Program-made: the position numbers and the translations under genes
Assembly (NCBI GenBank): GCA_016928995.1
Contig: JAFGJS010000110.1
Span: 25,613 to 89,612, forward strand
Source of the DNA: Candidatus Sumerlaeota bacterium
Lineage (GTDB): Bacteria; Sumerlaeota; Sumerlaeia; JAFGJS01
Length of the DNA stretch: 64,000 bases
Direction of reading: 5' to 3'
The notes under the pieces: generated by a model
Told to the model about the DNA's origin: nothing
The model's input: the letters and a program-made list of their open reading frames with translations, nothing else
Database searches by the model: none
Shown: positions 54,534 through 61,934 of the stretch, piece by piece
How the letters are laid out: every line of letters begins with the position of its first letter
How positions within the stretch are numbered: position 1 is the stretch's first letter

Positions 54534-56936
54534 GTGAGCCAAGCAACTATCGCGCACGTCTCCAACAATGATGAGCAGCTTTCCGAGGCGGAAATGCCTG
54601 AAGTGCTGCCGATCCTGCCGATCGACAACATCGTGGTGTATCCATTTATGATCGCTCCGATCATCGTCGGCGATGAAAACAGCCGCATAATGATCGAATG
54701 CGCCTTGCGCGAGGATCGCATGGTCGGGATCTTTACGCGTAAGGAAAACGCCCCGATGACCAATCAGGATTTCGAGGAGATCTATGAGGTTGGCACCGCC
54801 GCGGCGATCCTGAAAATGCTCAAGATTCCCGACGGCACGATGCGGCTGCTCTTGCACGGCGTGCGTCGCGTTAAAATCACCGAACACATTTCGAGTGAGC
54901 CGTACATGAAGGCGCGCATCGAAGCCGTGGAAGAGACATCGAGCGCCACGCGCGAGATCGATGCGATCGTTTCGCGCATCCGGCCGATGATCAACGAGAT
55001 CGTGCAACTCGCCAACATGCCGGAAGACATGGCCGTGGCTGCGGCGAACTTGAACGAGCCGGGAAAACTGGCCGATCTAATCGCCAGCAATCTGAACCTG
55101 AAGCTCAGCGAGCAACAGGAGATTCTGGAGCACTTCGACATCCGGGCGCGGTTGAAACGCATTCTGGAGATCATGAACCGCGAGCTGGACAAACTCCAGT
55201 TGGGCAATCAGATCCAGCAGGACATCCAGGACAATCTGCACCAGAACCAGCGGGAATATTATCTGCGCGAGCAGATGAAGGCGATTCAGCGGGAATTGGG
55301 CGAGGACGAAGAGGCGTCGCCTGAACTCGAGGAGATCCGCGAACGGCTGGCAGAAAAACAGCTGCCGGAATATGCCCGCGAGACGGCTGAACGGGAACTC
55401 AGCCGGCTGGAAATGATGCCTCCTTCCTCCGGCGAATACTCCGTCGTGCGCACCTATCTGGATTGGATTGTCGATCTGCCCTGGATGGACTCCACCGATG
55501 ACAATATCGACATCAAGCACGCGCAGAAAATTCTGGATGAGGATCATTACGGTTTGGAGCGGATCAAGGAGCGCATCCTCGAGCATCTGTCCGTGATCAA
55601 AATCCGCAAGGAACTACGCGGACCAATTCTCTGCTTCGCCGGACCGCCCGGAGTGGGCAAAACCTCCCTGGGGCGCAGCATTGCTCATGCCACGGGACGC
55701 AAATTTCACCGCATCGCCCTCGGCGGCATGCACGATGAATCGGAGATCCGCGGTCACCGGCGCACGTATATCGGCGCCATGCCTGGCCGCGTGCTTAAGG
55801 GGCTTAAGGAATGCGGATCGAACAACCCGCTTTTCATGCTGGATGAGGTGGACAAACTGGGTCAGGACTTCCGCGGCGATCCGGCTTCGGCGCTGCTCGA
55901 AGTGCTTGATCCGGAGCAGAACTTCTCCTTCACCGACAACTATCTCGACATGGCTTTTGACCTGAGCAAGGTGATGTTCGTCACCACCGCCAACATGCTC
56001 GACACGATCCCCGGACCGTTGCGCGACCGCATGGAAGTGATCCAACTTTCCGGCTACACGATCCGGGAGAAAACCGCCATCGCGAAAAAATATCTCGTGC
56101 CGCGTCAGATCAGCCAGAACGGCCTGAAAAGCAAGGATCTGAAAATCAGCGACTCCGCCCTTGAGCAGATGATCGACAATTATACTCGCGAGGCGGGATT
56201 GCGCAACCTGGAGCGCTCCATCGGCTCGATCTGCCGCAAAGTGGCGCGGCGCCACGTCGAGGGCGATGAGACTCAGGTTCGCGTCAACACCCGCAATCTG
56301 GAGGATTTCCTCGGTCCGCGTCAGTATTTCTCGGAAGTGGCCGATCGCACCGGCGTGCCCGGCGTATGCACGGGTTTAGCCTGGACTCCGGTGGGCGGCG
56401 AGATCCTCTTTATTGAAGCCGCCGCGTCGAGAGGCAAAGGCAACCTGATCCTCACCGGGCAGCTCGGCGATGTGATGAAGGAATCCGCCTGCGCGGCCGT
56501 GAGCTACCTGAAAACTCAGAGCGATGCCAGCAACCGTTTCTTGGAATTTTTGCAGGAAAACGACCTGCATATCCATATCCCGGCCGGCGCCACGCCGAAA
56601 GACGGCCCCAGCGCAGGCATCGCGCTTTGCACCGCCATCGCCTCGCTTGCGCTCAATCAACCCATCAAGCCGCTGCTGGCGATGACCGGAGAAATCACGA
56701 TCACCGGCAAGGTGCTCCCCATCGGCGGTCTTAAGGAGAAAGTCCTCGGCGCCGCGCGCGCGGGCATCCGTGAAATCATCATGCCGACGCACAATCAAAA
56801 AGACATGGAAGACGTGCCGGTGGAAATCCGCAACAAAATCCGTTTCCACTTTGTGGACAAAGTCCCCGAAGTCGCGCGTATCGCCCTGCCGCAAACGCAG
56901 GGCTTCGACGGCAAGCGCAACGGCTCGAAACGGTGA
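54534..56936 (+). CDS. lon: ATP-dependent protease Lon (LonA)
   Basis: An 800-residue AAA+ serine protease that degrades damaged and regulatory proteins. N-terminal substrate domain (LPILPIDNIVVYPFMIAPII), coiled coil, Walker A GPPGVGKTSLG (about 369), Walker B FMLDEVDK, sensor motifs, and Ser-Lys catalytic dyad PKDGPSAGIALC (about 690) with GGLKEKVLGAARAG (Lys about 735). GTG at 54534 is chosen because GAGAGAGG (54518-54525) precedes it by 8 bases and it clears the hsp20 stop; an ATG at 54495 would overlap hsp20. Clear terminator follows. Co-expression with Hsp20 makes sense for protein quality control. Confidence 0.95.
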   Translation: MSQATIAHVSNNDEQLSEAEMPEVLPILPIDNIVVYPFMIAPIIVGDENSRIMIECALREDRMVGIFTRKENAPMTNQDFEEIYEVGTAAAILKMLKIPDGTMRLLLHGVRRVKITEHISSEPYMKARIEAVEETSSATREIDAIVSRIRPMINEIVQLANMPEDMAVAAANLNEPGKLADLIASNLNLKLSEQQEILEHFDIRARLKRILEIMNRELDKLQLGNQIQQDIQDNLHQNQREYYLREQMKAIQRELGEDEEASPELEEIRERLAEKQLPEYARETAERELSRLEMMPPSSGEYSVVRTYLDWIVDLPWMDSTDDNIDIKHAQKILDEDHYGLERIKERILEHLSVIKIRKELRGPILCFAGPPGVGKTSLGRSIAHATGRKFHRIALGGMHDESEIRGHRRTYIGAMPGRVLKGLKECGSNNPLFMLDEVDKLGQDFRGDPASALLEVLDPEQNFSFTDNYLDMAFDLSKVMFVTTANMLDTIPGPLRDRMEVIQLSGYTIREKTAIAKKYLVPRQISQNGLKSKDLKISDSALEQMIDNYTREAGLRNLERSIGSICRKVARRHVEGDETQVRVNTRNLEDFLGPRQYFSEVADRTGVPGVCTGLAWTPVGGEILFIEAAASRGKGNLILTGQLGDVMKESACAAVSYLKTQSDASNRFLEFLQENDLHIHIPAGATPKDGPSAGIALCTAIASLALNQPIKPLLAMTGEITITGKVLPIGGLKEKVLGAARAGIREIIMPTHNQKDMEDVPVEIRNKIRFHFVDKVPEVARIALPQTQGFDGKRNGSKR

Positions 56937-56942
56937 TCCTGA

Positions 56943-56976
56943 CCGGCTGATCCTGCGATTGGCCGGGAACTTTTTT
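56943..56976 (+). terminator. Intrinsic terminator after lon
   Basis: Stem CCGGCTGATC / GATTGGCCGG (10 pairs with two G-U) and a CTGC loop (56943-56966) followed by GAAC then TTTTTT (56971-56976). It lies 7 bases after the lon stop and closes the hsp20-lon operon. Confidence 0.88.
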
Positions 56977-57034
56977 CAACTGGCATTGTCGAACCTGCAT
57001 CCGTTAATATCTCAACGCGGAAAGGAGTCTTTCT

Positions 57035-58174
57035 ATGTCATTTCGATTTGCGTCAGCATGTTGCATCATCCTTCTGTGCTGGCTTGCGGCTTGCGAGAAG
57101 GTCGAGACGCCCGAGCGTCAGACTGCGGCGCAGACATCCCGGCAAGCGCGAGCCACGCCCACTCCGGAGCCGCAGGCGTCGAAGGTGCGCCGCGCCGAAA
57201 AAACCGCCTGGCGCATGATGATCAACGGCCAGATCGCCGGCAAAGGCAAAAATGAATATTGGGGGCAGGTTCCGGGCATCGGTAAACTCGACCTGGGCAA
57301 GTCCAGCTATAACACCTACCTCTATTCCGCCGACGTCGCGGCGCACATCCATGTGAATAACGATACGAAGCTCGAGATCGGCTATGTCTTTAATAAAATC
57401 CTGGCGCAGGAGATCATCGGCGAACGCGAAATCCGGATGAAACTCCAATCGCGGCATTTACCGCCGTTGATGCCCAAGGGCGTGAAACTGACTGAAGAGA
57501 CCATCGAATACATCGAGCGGAATATCGAGGCCGTTGATCCCATGTTGCCGCCCTCGGTGAAGCAATGGATCGACTACGGCGGCGAAATGCTCGCCTTCCG
57601 CTCCGAGCCGCTGGATCAAGCGCAAGACTCGGCGCTGGGCTTGAACGGCAAAAAAGTGCGCGTGATCAAAACCGTCGGGCGCACCATCGTCCAGGGGCTT
57701 GAGGGCTTCGAGCCGACGCGCGCGCAACGCGACTTCATCGACCGCCTGAGCCTGACGGCCGACGTGGACCTCTTTCCCGAGGATAAAAAGCCCGGCGATC
57801 AATGGATCGCCGACGCGGCCACCCTTGGTTTCGTCTTCGATCCGCTGATCAGCGGCGACTTTCGCGGTCCGGTGAGTGTGGAATACGTCAAGGACGAGCT
57901 GCGCGACGGCTTCAAGACCGCCGTGCTGAAAATCCGCAAAGCGCCGGTCGAATTCATCGCCGCGGATGGCTCCACCAACGGCCAATTCGACGGATGGGGC
58001 GAGGTTGAGTGCCTGATGCCCGGACGTTTGATTGTGTCGATCAATCTCAAAGGCAATGGCGAATTCAAGGGCTTCCCGGCGGACCATCTGCTCTACGGCA
58101 TGCAATACGAAGGCCAACCCGAATACGAAGCCGTCTCCTCCACGCAGGAGATCGACTACAATCCCGCTCCGTGA
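57035..58174 (+). CDS. Large lipoprotein, unknown
   Basis: A 379-residue exported lipoprotein with a lipobox (LCWLAACEKVE, Cys about residue 20) and a short Pro/Thr linker. The body has KTAWRMMINGQIAGKGKNEY, EYWGQVPGIGKLDLGKSSYN, repeated beta strands (GKSSYNTYLYSADVAAHIHV; AVDPMLPPSVKQWIDYGGEM) and a second half with VKTVGRTIVQG-like turns and ADVDLFPEDKKPGDQWIADA. No family is recognised; the layout resembles large periplasmic binding beta-proteins. AAAGGAG precedes the ATG. It stands between the lon terminator and the HAD gene (convergent). Confidence 0.6.
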   Translation: MSFRFASACCIILLCWLAACEKVETPERQTAAQTSRQARATPTPEPQASKVRRAEKTAWRMMINGQIAGKGKNEYWGQVPGIGKLDLGKSSYNTYLYSADVAAHIHVNNDTKLEIGYVFNKILAQEIIGEREIRMKLQSRHLPPLMPKGVKLTEETIEYIERNIEAVDPMLPPSVKQWIDYGGEMLAFRSEPLDQAQDSALGLNGKKVRVIKTVGRTIVQGLEGFEPTRAQRDFIDRLSLTADVDLFPEDKKPGDQWIADAATLGFVFDPLISGDFRGPVSVEYVKDELRDGFKTAVLKIRKAPVEFIAADGSTNGQFDGWGEVECLMPGRLIVSINLKGNGEFKGFPADHLLYGMQYEGQPEYEAVSSTQEIDYNPAP

Positions 58175-58184
58175 TGGACGCTTG

Positions 58185-58886
58185 TTAATTGGGATTTGCT
58201 GGATGAATCGCTTCCACTAATTCCTCGAAGGAATCGACGATGCGCGCCGCGCCGAAGGTTTGAAGGTCTTCCCGGCTGGAGGCGCCCCAGGCGACGGCGC
58301 AGAAGGGAACGCCCGCGGCTTGGGCCGTTCCCGCATCGGCGCGGCCGTCGCCGACCATCAAGGTCTCATGCGTCTCGACGCCCAGGCGCAGCATGATATG
58401 CATTAATCCATCGGGCGCCGGTTTGTGCGGGAATTCATCCATCCCGCCGATCACACACTCGAATTCCTGCGTGATGCCAAAGTGCTCAAGCACGGGCAGC
58501 GCCAGCGCCGCCGGCTTGTTGGTCAATACCGCGAGCCGGAGACCGGCGCTGCGCAACTGAGCCAGCCCTTCGCGCACGCCGGGATAGAGCCGCGTTTGCT
58601 CGCAATGATGCTCCTTGTAATGCGATTGTATGAAACCGACGGCGCGTTCGAGCTCCTCCGCGCAAACGTTCGGATCAGTGTCGCTGATTTCGAGCACCGT
58701 GCGCCGGGCAAGCATTTGAATGCCATAACCCACGCCGCGCGTGACCTGCTCCACGCTGAGCGGCGCCTTATGCATCATCTTCCGGGCGTGATTGACCGAC
58801 GCCGCCAAGTCGTCGAAGGCGTCCACCAGCGTGCCGTCCAAATCGAACGCCACCGCGCGGATATTTTGAAAAATGGCTGTTGTCAT
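58185..58886 (-). CDS. gph: HAD phosphoglycolate phosphatase-like (Gph)
   Basis: A 233-residue HAD hydrolase that would dephosphorylate 2-phosphoglycolate, for example from DNA repair. Motif I AVAFDLDGTLVDAFDDL (nucleophile Asp about residue 15), cap helices (VNHARKMMHKAPLSVEQVTR), motif II LAVLTNKPAALALPVLEHF, motif III KPAPDGLMHIMLRLG, motif IV LMVGDGRADAGTAQAAGV. Full length. ATG at 58886 (second in-frame Met) is taken over 58889. Substrate is inferred only; other phosphatases of this subfamily are possible. Confidence 0.85.
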   Translation of the reverse strand: MTTAIFQNIRAVAFDLDGTLVDAFDDLAASVNHARKMMHKAPLSVEQVTRGVGYGIQMLARRTVLEISDTDPNVCAEELERAVGFIQSHYKEHHCEQTRLYPGVREGLAQLRSAGLRLAVLTNKPAALALPVLEHFGITQEFECVIGGMDEFPHKPAPDGLMHIMLRLGVETHETLMVGDGRADAGTAQAAGVPFCAVAWGASSREDLQTFGAARIVDSFEELVEAIHPANPN

Positions 58887-59260
58887 CATTTCTTGGCGTC
58901 AGTCATAATCTGCGAAATCAGAATTGCAAAGATTTCTTTTCGCAGCCCCGCTCATTGCAGGAGCTTTCCAAAGTCCGTATAACGCGCGTCCTTCTCGCTT
59001 CTCGCTTTTCGCTATCGGGATCGGGATCGCAATCGTCGTCGTCGTTGTTTTTCGATAACGATCCCGATTGCGATAGCGATTTCGACCGGAGCGGATGGGA
59101 CGTTAGAAGGCTTCTGTGTTTATTCGCAAAAATGTCTGGAGAGAGAAAAAGCGCATTGACAGCCGGGGCGATCCTTACAAACATAATCAACGATCATGCA
59201 TTCATATGAATGAAACGGTTGGAAGTCGTATCGGATTGCTTCGCACCTAAGGAAAATGCA
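58887..59260. other. 374-base divergent intergenic region
   Basis: No gene is supported. The region includes three TTCTCGC-like heptamers (about 58991-59012), the hexamer hairpin at 59010-59078 and the 14-base palindrome CATTCATATGAATG (59199-59212), a possible operator about 50 bases before the EIIA-CBS start. An open frame through the hairpin reads repetitively (DNDPDCDSDFDRSG-like), so it is not a gene. Confidence 0.6.
59010..59078. repeat. Hexanucleotide inverted repeat forming a long hairpin
   Basis: The left arm (59010-59035) is CGCTATCGGGATCGGGATCG plus CAATCG. The right arm (59053-59078) is its inverse with 22 of 26 matches: CGATAACGATCCCGATTGCG plus ATAGCG. Each arm is a degenerate period-6 run (GGGATC / GATCCC). 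The 17-base loop is TCGTCGTCGTTGTTTTT. Same design as the repeat at 44 kb, different word. Confidence 0.85.
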
Positions 59261-60166
59261 ATGAAACTGGCGCATTTGCTGAAAGAAGAAAACATTCTGG
59301 CGCAGATCACGCCTGCCTCGAAAGATGAACTCATCTGCCGCATGGCGGAAAACGCCGTGGGCAAACTCGGCGGTGTGACGCCCAAAGACGTGCTGGAAGT
59401 GGTGAACAAGCGTGAGGGCATGGTCACCAGTTACATCGGGCATGGCGTGGCGATGCCGCATGCCAAGATGCCGCAAATGGACAAAGTGACGCTCTGTCTG
59501 GCTTCATTGGAACAGGGATTGGAATGGGACGACGAGGCGGATCAGCTTGTGCGTGTGATTTTTTTGGTCCTCGGTCCTACGGGTCAGAACAGCCAGATGC
59601 TGCAAACCCTCGCGGCCCTGGCGCGCTTGTGCAGTTCGAAGGATAACCGCGATGGGCTTGCGCAGATTAAGTCTTCCCAGCGGCTGTTGAAATTGGTTGA
59701 GGAATCCGGCATCGACGTGAAACGCACCGTGACCGTCGCCGATGTGATGCGGGATCGTTTCATCCAACTCACGCCGGAGATGACCTTGCGCGAAGCCGTG
59801 GAGCGCATGAGCGTCGAAGAGCATGACGGCTATCCCGTGGTCAATGCCCAGGGTGGAGTGGTCGGCAGCCTCTGCGCCGCCGACCTGCTGAAGATCGGCG
59901 TTTCGCCCTATATCGATCTGCTCACCGACGACAGTTTCCTGACGAATTTCGAACCATTCGAGCAGTTCTACGAGCAGGAAAACAGCACCGTGGTGCAGGA
60001 AGTGATGAACAAAGAGGTGCTGGTCTTCACCCCCTCCGCTCCGATCATCAAAGTCGCGCATCAGATGATATCTCACAACCATCATCGCGCCTTCGTCGTG
60101 GCGGACAACAAACTCATCGGCATGATCTACGCCAAGGACATCATGACCAAGATCCTGAACTTGTAA
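59261..60166 (+). CDS. PTS EIIA domain fused to tandem CBS domains
   Basis: A 301-residue cytoplasmic protein. Residues 1-145 are a PTS EIIA-type-2 (fructose/mannitol) domain with the phospho-His in GHGVAMPHAKM (about 62-72) and FLVLGPTGQNSQMLQTLAAL. Then come two CBS domains: VTVADVMRDRFIQLTPEMTL with YPVVNAQGGVVGSLCAADLL, and VQEVMNKEVLVFTPSAPIIK with HRAFVVADNKLIGMIYAKDI. ATG at 59261 follows AAGGA by 7; 59210 lacks one. No other PTS gene is present. A nucleotide- and phosphate-sensing regulator is more likely than sugar uptake; ptsN-like control is inferred. Confidence 0.85.
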   Translation: MKLAHLLKEENILAQITPASKDELICRMAENAVGKLGGVTPKDVLEVVNKREGMVTSYIGHGVAMPHAKMPQMDKVTLCLASLEQGLEWDDEADQLVRVIFLVLGPTGQNSQMLQTLAALARLCSSKDNRDGLAQIKSSQRLLKLVEESGIDVKRTVTVADVMRDRFIQLTPEMTLREAVERMSVEEHDGYPVVNAQGGVVGSLCAADLLKIGVSPYIDLLTDDSFLTNFEPFEQFYEQENSTVVQEVMNKEVLVFTPSAPIIKVAHQMISHNHHRAFVVADNKLIGMIYAKDIMTKILNL

Positions 60167-60217
60167 TCCGCAGCGAGCAACGCTTCAACATAATGCACGG
60201 GCGGCGAGGAGTGAAAA

Positions 60218-60727
60218 ATGGACGATAAAGCTGTTATTCAATCGCAGTATTATGCCGCGTTGAAAATGCTGGAAGCGGCGATCCGCCAGTGTCCGGATGC
60301 GCTTTGGAGCGATCCGGAATGCAAAAACCGCTTCTGGCATATCGCGTATCATAAGCTTTTTTGCACCCATCTTTATCTGCAAGCATCCGAAAAGGAATTC
60401 ACTGCTTGGGAAAAGCATCGAAAAGAGTATGAGTTTCTCGGTCCTCTGCCTTGGCCTCCGCACAAAGAGCCGGACATCGGCGAACCTTACACAAAGGACG
60501 AAATGCTGGAGTTTGTGGAATTCTGTCAGGCAGAGGTCGAGCGCAATGTCTCCGCGTTGAACCTTGAAGCGGAAAGCGGTTTCTTTTGGCTGCCCTTCGG
60601 CAAACTCGAGCTTCAGTTTTACAATATTCGCCATGTTCAACATCACGCCGGTCAGTTGATTGATCGATTGAGAAACAAGGAATCCATCGGCGTGGACTGG
60701 GCCGGAATGAAAACGCAGCAGTCATAG
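60218..60727 (+). CDS. DinB-like four-helix protein
   Basis: A 169-residue protein with the DinB/YfiT-like layout: CKNRFWHIAYHKLFCTHLYL (metal His about residues 40-44) and LQFYNIRHVQHHAGQLIDRL (about 130-149), where two or more His could form the metal site. DinB-like folds include bacillithiol transferases and unknown hydrolases; no thiol partner is in view. ATG at 60218 follows GAGGAG. The PfkB-like kinase starts 21 bases after it, same strand. Confidence 0.7.
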   Translation: MDDKAVIQSQYYAALKMLEAAIRQCPDALWSDPECKNRFWHIAYHKLFCTHLYLQASEKEFTAWEKHRKEYEFLGPLPWPPHKEPDIGEPYTKDEMLEFVEFCQAEVERNVSALNLEAESGFFWLPFGKLELQFYNIRHVQHHAGQLIDRLRNKESIGVDWAGMKTQQS

Positions 60728-60748
60728 CCTCGTATCGAAAGAAAATCA

Positions 60749-61903
60749 ATGACCACACAACAAGAGCAGGATCGGCGATTGCGGTTGGAAGCCGCCCGGC
60801 GGATCGAACAACTGCGCGGCCGTCCGGCGCGCGCGTTCGCCGGACTGGATGGATTTATCGACGAAATCGTGCATCTGGTGCGCCAGCGCCAGGACGCGGA
60901 GCATTTCGAGCGGATCGAAACGATTTCCGAGCTCGCTGAAAAGCTCGCCGGATACGCCGGGAAATCCGGCAATGTCGAGGGCGTGGCGCGCACGACAAAA
61001 ATGGGCGGCAACGGTCCGTTGATGTCGTCCGCAATGGGCAGTTTGGGCGTGCGCATTTTTTACGCCGGCGCCGTTGGCGTTCCTGAGGTGCATCCGGTTT
61101 TCGCCAAGTTGCTCGAATTTGGCGAAGTCCTTTCCATCGCCGATCCGGCGCATACGGACGCGCTGGAGTTCGCCGACGGCAAGATCATGCTGGGCAAGAT
61201 GGAGTCGTTGCGCGAAGTGACATGGGAGCGGATCGTTCAGGCATCCGGCGGCGAAGAGGCCTTTGCGCAAAAACTGGACGGATGCCGGCTCGCTGCGTTG
61301 ACCAACTGGACCATGTTGCCGGAGGCCACGGACGTTTTTGACAACCTGATGCGCGTGGCGGCCGGTCTGGATCAGCCGCCGATGTTCTTTTTTGACTTGG
61401 CCGATCCGGCCAAGCGCAGACGGGAAGACCTTAAGGCCGTGCTCGAACTGCTCGGGCGCCATTCCGCCGACGGGCGGTATGTGATGCTGGGTCTCAACCA
61501 CAACGAAGCCCTGCAGGTCGCGGAGACGTTGCAATGCTCCACTGGCGCCTCGGAAGAGCCAGCGGCGCTGTGTGAACTGGCCGATGCGATCCGTCGCGCT
61601 TCCGGCGTCACAGAGATCATCGTGCATCCCCGTCCACGCGCGGCCGCCAGCACGGCGGAGCGCACGGTTTGCGTCGAGGGAACATTCACCCGCAATCCGA
61701 AAATCAGCACGGGCGCAGGCGATCACTTCAACGGCGGTTACGCCTATGCCCGGCTGCTTGAACTCGATATTGAACTGGCGCTGATCGTCGGCCAGGCTGT
61801 GGCAGGTTTTTACATCCGCAACGGCGCAAGTCCATCGCCGGAAGATGTGATCCGGTTTTGCGAAAAGTGGGCTGAAGCCGGCGGCAATTTTCCCGAAATT
61901 TAG
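60749..61903 (+). CDS. PfkB-family carbohydrate kinase-like protein
   Basis: A 384-residue ribokinase-fold protein. MGGNGPLMSSAMGSLGVRIF (about residues 89-108) is the N-terminal di-Gly block, and STGAGDHFNGGYAYARLLEL (about 316-335) is the ATP-site motif with the catalytic Asp (about 321). FFFDLADPAKRRREDLK (about 213) corresponds to the mid strand. It is longer than ribokinase (~310) because of an N-terminal helical extension (RRLRLEAARRIEQLRGRPAR). The sugar or nucleoside substrate cannot be told. Ends 31 bases from the convergent histidine kinase. Confidence 0.82.
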   Translation: MTTQQEQDRRLRLEAARRIEQLRGRPARAFAGLDGFIDEIVHLVRQRQDAEHFERIETISELAEKLAGYAGKSGNVEGVARTTKMGGNGPLMSSAMGSLGVRIFYAGAVGVPEVHPVFAKLLEFGEVLSIADPAHTDALEFADGKIMLGKMESLREVTWERIVQASGGEEAFAQKLDGCRLAALTNWTMLPEATDVFDNLMRVAAGLDQPPMFFFDLADPAKRRREDLKAVLELLGRHSADGRYVMLGLNHNEALQVAETLQCSTGASEEPAALCELADAIRRASGVTEIIVHPRPRAAASTAERTVCVEGTFTRNPKISTGAGDHFNGGYAYARLLELDIELALIVGQAVAGFYIRNGASPSPEDVIRFCEKWAEAGGNFPEI

Positions 61904-61934
61904 ATCTGAATTGACGCCGTTTGTTTGTTGAAGG

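Noticed and set aside
58880-59209. A 109-codon plus-strand frame with DNDPDCDSDFD
   Set aside because: It is generated by the period-6 hairpin at 59010-59078 and overlaps the start of the gph gene in antisense.
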